Notes under the pieces: generated by a model
What the model saw: only the letters and a program-made list of their open reading frames with translations
What the model was told of the DNA's origin: nothing
The model's database searches: none
In this document: piece by piece, positions 1 through 5,381 of the stretch
How positions within the stretch are numbered: position 1 is the first letter of the stretch
Layout of the letters: each line of letters starts with the position of its first letter
Position numbers and translations under genes: made by a program
Assembly (NCBI GenBank): GCA_002392625.1
Contig: DGHJ01000151.1
Location: forward strand, 8,343 to 13,888
Origin: Oscillospiraceae bacterium UBA3851
GTDB lineage: Bacteria; Bacillota; Clostridia; Oscillospirales; Oscillospiraceae
DNA length: 5,546 nt
Reading direction: 5' to 3'

Positions 1-27
1 AACGCTTTACAGACTTTTTTGACAGTC

Positions 28-55
28 AAAGGGGCAGCTTTGCAGCTGCCCCTTT
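28..55. terminator. Hairpin terminator closing the methyltransferase operon
   Basis: A perfect 12-bp inverted repeat (AAAGGGGCAGCT at 28-39, AGCTGCCCCTTT at 44-55) with a 4-nt loop lies 10 nt beyond the methyltransferase stop codon. On the minus strand the stem is preceded by A-rich sequence but followed by only three T residues, which belong to the stem. On the plus strand it runs into TTTTAAG and then another T run. It is therefore best read as a bidirectional terminator, possibly shared with an unseen convergent gene to the left. Its position and perfect stem make a terminator likely. The weak T tract on the minus strand is the main reservation. Confidence 0.7.
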
Positions 56-65
56 TAAGTGTTTT

Positions 66-842
66 TTATTCTCCTGCTTCATCCGGCACGCACAGCGGCT
101 TCCGGGACAGCATGGCCAGGAACGTGGGGATATGCAGCTCGTGCAGCCTGCCTTCGCCGTTGGTGTCCTCATAGAGGCTCAGCAGCGTGAAGCCAGCCTC
201 CAGCTGCCCGCCGATCTGCTCCTCAAGGGTATGGGAAAACTGGACGCCGCAATCCTCCGCCTGAAGAAAGGCCATCTGGTCCGGGTTTTTCAGAGGATTG
301 AAGGGCAGCTCGTTGACGATCTCCCTCTCCTCAGCGTCCACGATATAGTTGACATAGTGGTCCGTTCCCGCCAGCAGATAGCCCCCAGGCTTGAGCACGC
401 GGAAGCACTCCCGCCAGATGGGCCGCACCTCCTCCACGTAGCAGTTGGACACCGGGTGGAAGATCAGGTCGAATTCCCCATCGTCAAAGGGCAGGGGCTT
501 CGTCATGTCGCCCCGGATGATCCGGATGTCGTAGCCCTCCCGCTCCGCCACCATGCGCTCGCTCTCCAGCTGGAGCGGGGAATAATCCAGGACGGTGCAA
601 TCAGCGCCCAGGGCGGCAAAAATGGGCATCTGCTGCCCGCCGCCGCTGGCCAGGCCCAGGATCTTCTTCCCCCTCAGGTCGCCGAACCACCGGTGCGGCA
701 CAGGCTTCGTGGGCGTCAAAACCACGTCCCACCTGCCGTTTTTTGCCATTTCGTACTGCTCATGGGAGATGGGCCGGCCCCACTCCCAGCCCTCGCGGAT
801 CCATCTGTCGATGGTTTGGGCATTGATATCCTGATAGTTCAT
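66..842 (-). CDS. Class I SAM-dependent methyltransferase
   Basis: A 258-residue protein of the Rossmann-fold methyltransferase superfamily, which transfers a methyl group from S-adenosylmethionine. Visible motifs are a glycine-rich motif I (ILGLASGGGQQ, residues 61-71), an acidic motif II residue (D86 in VLDYS), a motif III Asp (D112 in RGDM), a motif IV strand (FDLIFHPVSNCYVEE, 124-138) and the post-motif segment RVLKPGGYLLAG (148-159). This pattern is like the UbiE/Methyltransf_11 group. The substrate cannot be told from the sequence. The N-terminal 60 residues (with RWIREGWEWGRP near 13-24) form a cap typical of small-molecule methyltransferases. The ATG at 842 is chosen because GAGGAG sits 6 nt upstream. 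An in-frame start at 887 would lie inside the previous gene and lacks this site. It is the last gene of a three-gene operon, starting 10 nt after the deacylase stop, whose TGA lies within the ribosome binding site, so coupling is likely. No signal peptide is seen, so it is probably cytoplasmic. Confidence 0.88.
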   Translation of the reverse strand: MNYQDINAQTIDRWIREGWEWGRPISHEQYEMAKNGRWDVVLTPTKPVPHRWFGDLRGKKILGLASGGGQQMPIFAALGADCTVLDYSPLQLESERMVAEREGYDIRIIRGDMTKPLPFDDGEFDLIFHPVSNCYVEEVRPIWRECFRVLKPGGYLLAGTDHYVNYIVDAEEREIVNELPFNPLKNPDQMAFLQAEDCGVQFSHTLEEQIGGQLEAGFTLLSLYEDTNGEGRLHELHIPTFLAMLSRKPLCVPDEAGE

Positions 843-852
843 ATGTCGCTCC

Positions 853-1398
853 TCACTCCGTCGGCAAATCGATATAAACCGGCTCATGCCCCACCGCCGA
901 CACGTACCGCAGCAGGTCCTCCCGGCTCATGCGCAGCGTGGAGGTGGACCGGCCCGGATGACCGGAGACGGTATCGTCCGCCAGCAGCTCCCGGTCAATG
1001 ACCAGCTGCACCATGTGATCCGTGTCAAAAAGCAGCTCCAGCGCGGAAACGGAGCCGGGAATGGTGTTGAGATACCGGGCCATATGCTGGGCGTCGGCGA
1101 AGGAAAGGCGGGCGCAGCCCAGCTGGGCGGACAGAAACTTGGTCTTGAAGGGCTTCTCCCCCGGCATCATCAGAAGATAGAAGGCCGTCTGCTGCCGGTT
1201 GCACAGAAACAGGTTCTTGCAGATCTTGCCGCCCAGGGTGGACTCGATGAGCAGGCAGTCCTCCATGGTGTCGGCGTGATCGTGGTCCACCCGGTCAAAG
1301 GGGATATTCAGCTCGTCCAGCTTGTCGTAGATGGCTTCCTCCCACAGCTCCCGCCTTTCCGCCGGGCGGCCGCTGTAGCGCACGGGATCGATGTTCAT
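853..1398 (-). CDS. YbaK/ProX-type aminoacyl-tRNA deacylase (PrdX-like)
   Basis: A 181-residue protein resembling the free-standing editing domains related to the INS domain of prolyl-tRNA synthetase (YbaK/EbsC, ProX/PrdX). These hydrolyse mischarged aminoacyl-tRNA in trans. The sequence shows the expected order: an N-terminal helix then NIPFDRVDHDHADTMED (31-47), the CKNLFLCN strand with the conserved lysine (K61), KTKFLSAQLGCARLSFA (85-101), the PGSVSALELLFD loop (114-125), and a late HPGRSTSTLRMS segment (147-158). Relatives usually carry an HPxxNTAT-like sequence there, so this copy has Ser at the usual Asn (from memory of the family). The length fits the family (about 160-180). The ATG at 1398 overlaps the hydrolase stop as ATGA and has AAGGA about 5 nt upstream. 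An in-frame ATG at 1494 would add 32 residues lying within the hydrolase gene and is rejected. The amino acid and tRNA edited cannot be decided here. Confidence 0.87.
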   Translation of the reverse strand: MNIDPVRYSGRPAERRELWEEAIYDKLDELNIPFDRVDHDHADTMEDCLLIESTLGGKICKNLFLCNRQQTAFYLLMMPGEKPFKTKFLSAQLGCARLSFADAQHMARYLNTIPGSVSALELLFDTDHMVQLVIDRELLADDTVSGHPGRSTSTLRMSREDLLRYVSAVGHEPVYIDLPTE

Positions 1399-2225
1399 TT
1401 GGTTCCTTCTTTCTGCGGCGCGAAATAGTGAGCCGCTGCGTATTGATAGTGCTGCCGAAAGGCACTTCTCGCCTGCCGTCCCGGAGGGGTCCATGCCAGG
1501 AACATATCAAAGGCATGTACGTCGCCGGGGTACACGTCCACCGTGGCCTCCACTCCCGCCTGCTGCAGATTCCGGACAAATTCCACTGTCTCGGTGTAAA
1601 ACGGTTCCCCTTTACATACAAAGGTATAACAGGGCGGAAGACCGCTGTAGTCCGTCTGCCGTGAGGGGGAGGCGTAGGGCGGCACGTCACCGCCCCAGAG
1701 GGAGCCCAGGTAGGTCCTCCAGCCGTGGTGGTTGCGCGCCGTGTTCCATACCAGTCCGTGGTTGTCGCGGGAGGATTCCGTGTCCCGGCAGTCCAGCATG
1801 GGATAGAGCGGCATCTGATAACAGACGTTGACCTCGCCCCTGTCCCTGGCCGCCATGCACACCGCCGCCGCCAGACCGCCGCCGGCGCTCTCGCCGCCCA
1901 CCATGATCTGGTCGGTCCGTACGCCCAGCTCCCCGGCGTGATCCTTCAGATATACCAGCGCGGCATAGCAGTCCTCCAGCGCCGCCGGATAGGGCGCCTC
2001 CTTGGCCAGCCGGTACTCCGGCGACACCACCACCGCGCCGTACCGCCGGGCAGCGTCAGCGCCGCGGGAGACGTAGACCATCTCCGCCATGCCGCTGATA
2101 TAGCCGCCGCCGTGGATCCACAGCATCCCCGGCACCGGTTCCGTTACCCCCTCCGGCCGCAGCACGATGAGCTTCATCTCCCCTGCTGCCGTCTCAATAT
2201 GTCTTATCTCGCTGTTCAGTCGCAT
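1395..2225 (-). CDS. HSL-family alpha/beta hydrolase (esterase/lipase-like)
   Basis: A 276-residue alpha/beta-hydrolase-fold 3 protein (hormone-sensitive-lipase family), expected to cleave carboxyl esters of small acyl groups. The oxyanion-hole motif HGGG is at residues 38-41 within LWIHGGGYISG. The nucleophile elbow GESAGG (111-116) gives the catalytic Ser113. PEYRLAKEAPYPAALEDC (69-86) is a family hallmark. The catalytic His is probably H237 in VYPGDVHAFD. The acid residue falls in KGEPFYTE, where the more common D of DPLRDE is Glu (E207). There is no signal peptide, so it is probably intracellular. The start at 2225 is chosen because GAGGTG lies 7 nt upstream and because the TATAAT of the promoter lies inside any longer reading. 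An in-frame ATG at 2291 would precede the promoter -10. It is the first gene of the operon and its TGA overlaps the deacylase ATG. The natural substrate is unknown. Confidence 0.9.
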   Translation of the reverse strand: MRLNSEIRHIETAAGEMKLIVLRPEGVTEPVPGMLWIHGGGYISGMAEMVYVSRGADAARRYGAVVVSPEYRLAKEAPYPAALEDCYAALVYLKDHAGELGVRTDQIMVGGESAGGGLAAAVCMAARDRGEVNVCYQMPLYPMLDCRDTESSRDNHGLVWNTARNHHGWRTYLGSLWGGDVPPYASPSRQTDYSGLPPCYTFVCKGEPFYTETVEFVRNLQQAGVEATVDVYPGDVHAFDMFLAWTPPGRQARSAFRQHYQYAAAHYFAPQKEGTK

Positions 2226-2249
2226 ATTATCGCACCTCGTCTTGTCCCC

Positions 2250-2278
2250 ATTATACCCCCTCCCGTCCGCCATTTCCA
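2250..2278 (-). promoter_or_regulatory. Sigma-A-type promoter of the hydrolase operon
   Basis: On the minus strand, TGGAAA (2278-2273, four of six matches to TTGACA) is followed after exactly 17 nt by a perfect TATAAT (2255-2250). The predicted transcript starts near 2244-2243, giving a leader of only about 18 nt that still contains the GAGGTG ribosome binding site before the ATG at 2225. The fit of spacing, -10 and start codon supports both the promoter and the start choice. Confidence 0.75.
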
Positions 2279-2301
2279 TCCCCCGGAGCAAATATTTTCC
2301 C

Positions 2302-2330
2302 TTGCCAATCCACGCCTCAGTCTGTAGAAT
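2302..2330 (+). promoter_or_regulatory. Sigma-A-type promoter of the rRNA/tRNA methyltransferase gene
   Basis: TTGCCA (2302-2307, five of six matches to TTGACA) and TAGAAT (2325-2330, five of six matches to TATAAT) are separated by the ideal 17 nt. Transcription would start near 2337, about 25 nt before the ATG at 2362. Its -35 lies 23 bp from the -35 of the opposing promoter, so the two units are divergently transcribed from one AT-rich stretch. Confidence 0.75.
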
Positions 2331-2346
2331 AGAGTCAGTACCTCAC

Positions 2347-2354
2347 AAAGGAGG
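2347..2354 (+). promoter_or_regulatory. Strong Shine-Dalgarno site deciding the start at 2362
   Basis: AAAGGAGG is a full anti-16S match, 7 nt before the ATG at 2362. It rules out the in-frame ATG at 2167, which would add 65 residues, lie antisense to the hydrolase gene and precede the promoter. Confidence 0.85.
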
Positions 2355-2361
2355 CCCACCC

Positions 2362-3189
2362 ATGGCCCAAATCATCGAAATCACCGATTTCAATGCCCCA
2401 GAGCTGGACGTGTACGCCCGGCTGACGGAGCGTCAATTGCAGGGACGGGACGAGCACGCCACCCCTTTGTTCATTGCTGAGAGCCCCAACGTGATATTGC
2501 GGGCGCTGGACGGCGGCTGGGAGCCTGTCTCCCTGTTGATGGAGCGCCGCCACATTGCCGGCGCCGCCCGCGAGGTGGTGGAGCGGTGTAAGGATATTTC
2601 CCTTTACACCGCTGAGCTGCCGGTCCTTACACAGCTCACCGGTTTTCCGCTGACCCGCGGCGTGCTGTGCGCCATGCGCCGCCGGCCTCTGCCCGAAGCG
2701 GAGGAGATCTGCAGCCGGGCCCGGCGCATCGCCGTGCTGGAAAACGTCATGAACCCCACCAACATCGGCGCCATTTTCCGCAGCGCCGCTGCGCTGAATA
2801 TGGACGCCGTTCTGCTGACCCCCTCCTGCTGCGACCCGCTGTACCGCCGCTCGGTACGTGTGAGCATGGGCACCGTGTTCCAGATTCCCTGGACCTTCCT
2901 GGGCGAGGCGTGCCAAGACTGGCCCGACCCGGGCATGGAGCGTCTGCGGGAGATGGGCTTCGCAACAGCCGCCATGGCCCTGCGGGATGACTCCCTCTCC
3001 ATCGACGATCCCCGCCTGCGCGGTGAGGACAAGCTGGCCATCGTGCTGGGCAGCGAGGGCGACGGCCTCACCGACACCACCATCGCCGACTGCGACTACA
3101 CCGTCCGCATCCCCATGTCCCACGGGGTGGACTCCCTCAACGTGGCCGCCGCCAGCGCCGTGGCCTTCTGGGAGCTGGGGAGAAGATAA
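2362..3189 (+). CDS. SpoU/TrmH-family RNA 2'-O-ribose methyltransferase
   Basis: A 275-residue SPOUT-class enzyme that transfers a methyl group from SAM to the 2'-hydroxyl of a ribose in rRNA or tRNA. The N-terminal part (about 1-105) resembles the substrate-binding domain, with the family phrase FIAESPNVILRALDGGWEPVSLLMERRH (37-64). The C-terminal catalytic domain has motif 1 (ENVMNPTNIGAIFRSA, 127-142, with the catalytic-type Arg140), motif 2 (VLGSEGDGL, 228-236) and motif 3 (IPMSHGVDSLNVAAA, 250-264, with N260). Together these form the trefoil knot that binds SAM, and the enzymes act as dimers. The length matches the family. Such genes are often annotated as TrmH-family or rlmB-like, but the modified nucleotide cannot be read from the sequence, so no symbol is given. 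It is monocistronic: it has its own promoter upstream and a repeat plus terminator downstream. Confidence 0.93.
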   Translation: MAQIIEITDFNAPELDVYARLTERQLQGRDEHATPLFIAESPNVILRALDGGWEPVSLLMERRHIAGAAREVVERCKDISLYTAELPVLTQLTGFPLTRGVLCAMRRRPLPEAEEICSRARRIAVLENVMNPTNIGAIFRSAAALNMDAVLLTPSCCDPLYRRSVRVSMGTVFQIPWTFLGEACQDWPDPGMERLREMGFATAAMALRDDSLSIDDPRLRGEDKLAIVLGSEGDGLTDTTIADCDYTVRIPMSHGVDSLNVAAASAVAFWELGRR

Positions 3190-3190
3190 A

Positions 3191-3235
3191 GCCTTCCCCT
3201 TGAGGGGAAGGTGCCCCAAAGGGGCGGATGAGGTG
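3191..3235 (+). repeat. Double-hairpin interspersed repeat (REP/MITE-like)
   Basis: Just after the methyltransferase stop there are two adjacent hairpins: CCTTCCCC/GGGGAAGG (3192-3199 and 3204-3211, loop TTGA) and GCCCC/GGGGC (3213-3217 and 3221-3225, loop AAA), followed by GGATGAGGTG. From memory, elements of the form 'CTTCCCC..GGGGAAGGTG - variable hairpin - CGGATGAGG' are scattered in many gut Firmicute genomes, usually between genes. Only one copy is present here, so the repeat nature rests on recognition rather than on this window. The T-poor flanks argue against it being a stand-alone terminator. Confidence 0.62.
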
Positions 3236-3247
3236 TCCCCCGCAACG

Positions 3248-3286
3248 AAAAAATGCCGCCCCACCGGGGCGGCATTTCCTTTTCTT
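3248..3286. terminator. Bidirectional intrinsic terminator between convergent genes
   Basis: A perfect 12-bp stem (AAATGCCGCCCC at 3251-3262, GGGGCGGCATTT at 3266-3277) has a 3-nt loop. Read on the minus strand it ends in six T residues (the complement of 3253-3248), a strong terminator for glnA, whose stop is 26 nt upstream. Read on the plus strand it ends in ATTTCCTTTTCTT, a weaker but adequate terminator for the RNA methyltransferase gene. Confidence 0.9.
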
Positions 3287-3311
3287 CCAGGGTGTGTTAA
3301 GTATCTATCCC

Positions 3312-4742
3312 TTACACGTCGTAGTACTGGGCGAACTCCTCAGGATGGGGCAGGCGGGCGATCTTCTCGGCGGCAGCGCGGTCGCGCTCCACGATGAGGT
3401 CGATGAGGCGCTGGGGGAACACGCCGCCCTCGGTGAGGTAGTCGTGGTCCTTCTCCAGGGCGTCGGCGGCCTCCTGCAGAGACGTGGGCAGGCCGCCCAG
3501 CTTGGCCTTCTCCTCCTCCGGCAGATCGAACAGGTTGCAGTCGAAAGGACCCCAACCGTTGGCGTGGGGATCGATGCCCTTCTTCACGCCGTCCAGGCCG
3601 GCCATAAGGATGGCGGCGTAGGCGTAGTAGGGATTGCAGGTGGCGTCGGGGTTGCGCAGCTCGAAGCGCTTGTTGGCGGGGGACTTGGCGTAGGCGGGGA
3701 TCCGCACCACGGCGGAACGGTTGGCCATGGCGTAGCCAATGGTCACGGGCGCCTCGAAGCCGGGCACCAGCCGCTTGTAGGAGTTGGTGGAGGGGTTGGT
3801 GATGGCGCACAGGGAGGCGGCGTGGGTCAGCAGGCCGCCGATGAAGTGCATGGCAGTTTCGCTGAGCTGGGCGTAGCCGTTCTCATCGTAGAACACGGGC
3901 TTGCCGTCCTTGAACAGCAGCATGTGCACGTGCATGCCGCTGCCGGCCTCGCCGGCCACGGGCTTGGGCATGAAGGTAGCGGTCTTGCCGAAGGCCACGG
4001 CGTCGTTCTTGATGACATACTTGGCGGCCATAGTGGCGTCGGCCAGGGCGACCATCTCGCCCAGCTCCACCTCCACCTCCAGCTGGCCGCAGCCGCCCAC
4101 CTCGTGGTGGTGGTACTTGACCTTGACGCCCCAGTCCTCCAAATCCAGGGTGATCTGGCTGCGCAGGTCGTTGGTCACGTCCAGGGGCAGGCTGGTGTGG
4201 TAGCCGGCGTGGTGGCGCACCTGATAGCCGCTGTTGTTGGCAGGATTGCCGCCGTTCCACTCGGCCTGCACGCAGTCGATGTGATAGCCGGCGCCTTCCG
4301 GACGGTTCTCATACTGCACGCCGTCGAATACATAGAACTCATACTCCGGGCCAACCACCATGGTGTCGGCGATGCCGGTCTCCTTCAGATACTCGGTAGC
4401 GCGGCGGGCCACGTTGCGGGGATACTGGTCAAAGGGACGGTTCTGAGGCCGGTCGATGACCATGACGTCACCGATCATGCTCAGGGTGGGGATGGCGGCG
4501 AAGTTGTCGATGGTGGCGCTGTCCAAATCGGGCACGAACACCATGTCGCTGCTCTCCACGGGAGCGTAGCCGTAGTTGGAGCCGTCGAAGCCCACGCCGT
4601 AGGTCATGGTGTCCTCGTTGAGCCGCCCCACGGGGATGCTCAGGTGGCGCCAGCGGCCGTCGATGTCAGTCATTTTGAAGTCAACGATGCGGATCTCTTT
4701 TTCCTTGCACAGCTGCAGAATGTCCTGCAAAGTCTTTTTCAT
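3312..4742 (-). CDS. glnA: Type I glutamine synthetase
   Basis: A 476-residue glutamine synthetase, which makes glutamine from glutamate, ammonia and ATP. The family forms dodecamers in the cytoplasm and is central to nitrogen assimilation. Motifs by residue: FDGS (52-55), the metal-binding GPEYEF (131-136, E133 and E135), HHHEV (211-215, E214) and E222, KTATFMPKP (253-261), GSGMHVHM (267-274, H271), the ATP/glutamate loop NPSTNSYKRLVPGFEAP (316-332, R324, E330), NRSAVVRIP (341-349) and the FELRNPDATCNPYYAYAA segment (360-377, with E361 and R363). The C-terminus (HPEEFAQYYDV) and the NLFDLPEEE region align with the GSI-beta type of E. coli rather than the B. subtilis type, but the adenylylated Tyr (Y397 in E. 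coli) is Phe405 here. AGGAG lies 8 nt before the ATG. The gene has its own extended -10 promoter and shares a terminator with the convergent gene. No GlnR-type regulator or PII gene is in view. Confidence 0.97.
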   Translation of the reverse strand: MKKTLQDILQLCKEKEIRIVDFKMTDIDGRWRHLSIPVGRLNEDTMTYGVGFDGSNYGYAPVESSDMVFVPDLDSATIDNFAAIPTLSMIGDVMVIDRPQNRPFDQYPRNVARRATEYLKETGIADTMVVGPEYEFYVFDGVQYENRPEGAGYHIDCVQAEWNGGNPANNSGYQVRHHAGYHTSLPLDVTNDLRSQITLDLEDWGVKVKYHHHEVGGCGQLEVEVELGEMVALADATMAAKYVIKNDAVAFGKTATFMPKPVAGEAGSGMHVHMLLFKDGKPVFYDENGYAQLSETAMHFIGGLLTHAASLCAITNPSTNSYKRLVPGFEAPVTIGYAMANRSAVVRIPAYAKSPANKRFELRNPDATCNPYYAYAAILMAGLDGVKKGIDPHANGWGPFDCNLFDLPEEEKAKLGGLPTSLQEAADALEKDHDYLTEGGVFPQRLIDLIVERDRAAAEKIARLPHPEEFAQYYDV

Positions 4743-4820
4743 AGTTCCTTCTCCTCTTTATCGCCCTTGTTCCCTGGGCGTTGTTGACGGGTTCGGCCGG
4801 TCTTTCTGCCGTCCTGCGCC

Positions 4821-4829
4821 ATTATAACA
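4821..4829 (-). promoter_or_regulatory. Extended -10 promoter of glnA
   Basis: On the minus strand TGTTATAAT (4829-4821) is a perfect extended -10 (TGnTATAAT). At the usual distance the -35 is poor (TATCTT, 4849-4844), as extended -10 promoters allow. The transcript would begin near 4814, leaving a leader of about 72 nt with a small hairpin (CGCCC/GGGCG, 4762-4766 and 4776-4780, 9-nt loop) just upstream of the ribosome binding site. An 8-bp inverted repeat, CGGAAAAA (4838-4845) and TTTTTCCG (4865-4872), flanks the -35 side and could bind a regulator. Confidence 0.65.
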
Positions 4830-4882
4830 CCTTCTCCCGGAAAAAGATAGTCATAATCCCCGGATTTTTCCGAAGATTCGCG

Positions 4883-4923
4883 AAAACATCGGCCCATCCG
4901 GCATTTCCCGGACAGGCCGACGT
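4883..4923 (-). terminator. Terminator of the thrE-type exporter genes
   Basis: Read on the minus strand, a 16-bp stem (4923-4908 with 4901-4886, three G-U wobbles, 6-nt loop GAAATG) begins 11 nt after the exporter stop codon. It is followed by T residues down to 4883, the first belonging to the stem. This separates the exporter genes from the glnA promoter. The A/T flanks on the other side make it weakly symmetrical. Confidence 0.78.
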
Positions 4924-4934
4924 TTTGTCTTACG

Positions 4935-5366
4935 CTATTGCTTTTTGCTCTGCAGCTCCCGCAGGGCCGTCACGATGCTGATGCCCGCAGCAATGGCCAG
5001 CGCGCACAGCAGCGTCTTGGTGCCGTAGCTCCGGGCGGCCTCCATCTCGCCGCGGACGGCGCAGCTCATGGTGTTATACAGGGAGCTGCCGGGCACCAGC
5101 GGCACGATGCCGGGGATCACGAACAACGTGGCCGGTGTCTTGCGCCACCGGGCCATCATCTCGGCGTACACCACGGCGAACGCCGCAGCCACCAGGCAGG
5201 CCAAAAACTCCACGTGGATCAGCGCGTCCATCCCCAGATAGACGCCCCAGGCCAGCACACCGCCGATGGCGGCGGGCAGCAGGTGGCGGCCCCGCATGCC
5301 GAACAGCAACGCCACGCCCAGACCGCCGAAGAAGGCCGCCAGCAGTTGGATCACGATTTCTCTCAT
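4935..5366 (-). CDS. Small subunit of split threonine/serine exporter (ThrE_2 type)
   Basis: A 143-residue integral membrane protein matching the C-terminal half of ThrE-type threonine/serine exporters (ThrE_2, formerly DUF3815). It shows about four hydrophobic helices: residues 3-22, 29-52 (with a polar break), 54-68 and 122-137. Between them lies the family signature PGIVPLVPGSSLYNTM (about 84-99). The family exports threonine and serine by proton-coupled transport. In many bacteria the two halves are one protein; here they are separate genes. The ATG at 5366 has a GGAGG-type site about 8 nt upstream and lies 15 nt after the stop of the larger subunit, so the two genes form an operon. Substrate assignment comes from the family only. 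Confidence 0.88.
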   Translation of the reverse strand: MREIVIQLLAAFFGGLGVALLFGMRGRHLLPAAIGGVLAWGVYLGMDALIHVEFLACLVAAAFAVVYAEMMARWRKTPATLFVIPGIVPLVPGSSLYNTMSCAVRGEMEAARSYGTKTLLCALAIAAGISIVTALRELQSKKQ

Positions 5367-5381
5367 CAGCGCCCCCTCCCC

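Noticed and set aside
843..887. A 15-residue N-terminal extension of the methyltransferase
   Set aside because: It overlaps the end of the deacylase gene, and the GAGGAG site fits the ATG at 842.
132..1428. Plus-strand open frames (132-1001 and 886-1428) opposite the methyltransferase and deacylase genes
   Set aside because: They have no recognisable motif and biased composition, and the opposite strand carries clear conserved domains in a tidy operon.
1399..1494. A 32-residue N-terminal extension of the deacylase
   Set aside because: It lies wholly in the hydrolase coding region. The ATGA overlap with AAGGA upstream gives a better start.
2226..2291. A 22-residue N-terminal extension of the hydrolase
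   Set aside because: It would require translation through the exact -10 box TATAAT, upstream of the likely transcription start.
2167..2361. A 65-residue N-terminal extension of the RNA methyltransferase
   Set aside because: The extension overlaps the divergent hydrolase gene and both promoters, and the strong AAAGGAGG site sits before the ATG at 2362.
2335..3264. A 309-codon open frame on the minus strand opposite the RNA methyltransferase gene
   Set aside because: It runs through the terminator and the repeat (its start includes the GHLPLKGKA translation of the repeat), has Gly/His/Ala-rich composition, and mirrors a convincing SpoU gene.
3228..4787. A 519-codon open frame on the plus strand opposite glnA
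   Set aside because: Its protein is a low-complexity run rich in V, G, H, L and A, without any domain. It lies exactly antisense to the very well conserved glnA and is explained by high-GC codon use leaving few stops.
4743..4934. A glutamine riboswitch before glnA
   Set aside because: The known glnA and downstream-peptide RNAs are mainly cyanobacterial or phage-associated, and I cannot see their conserved core in this short leader.
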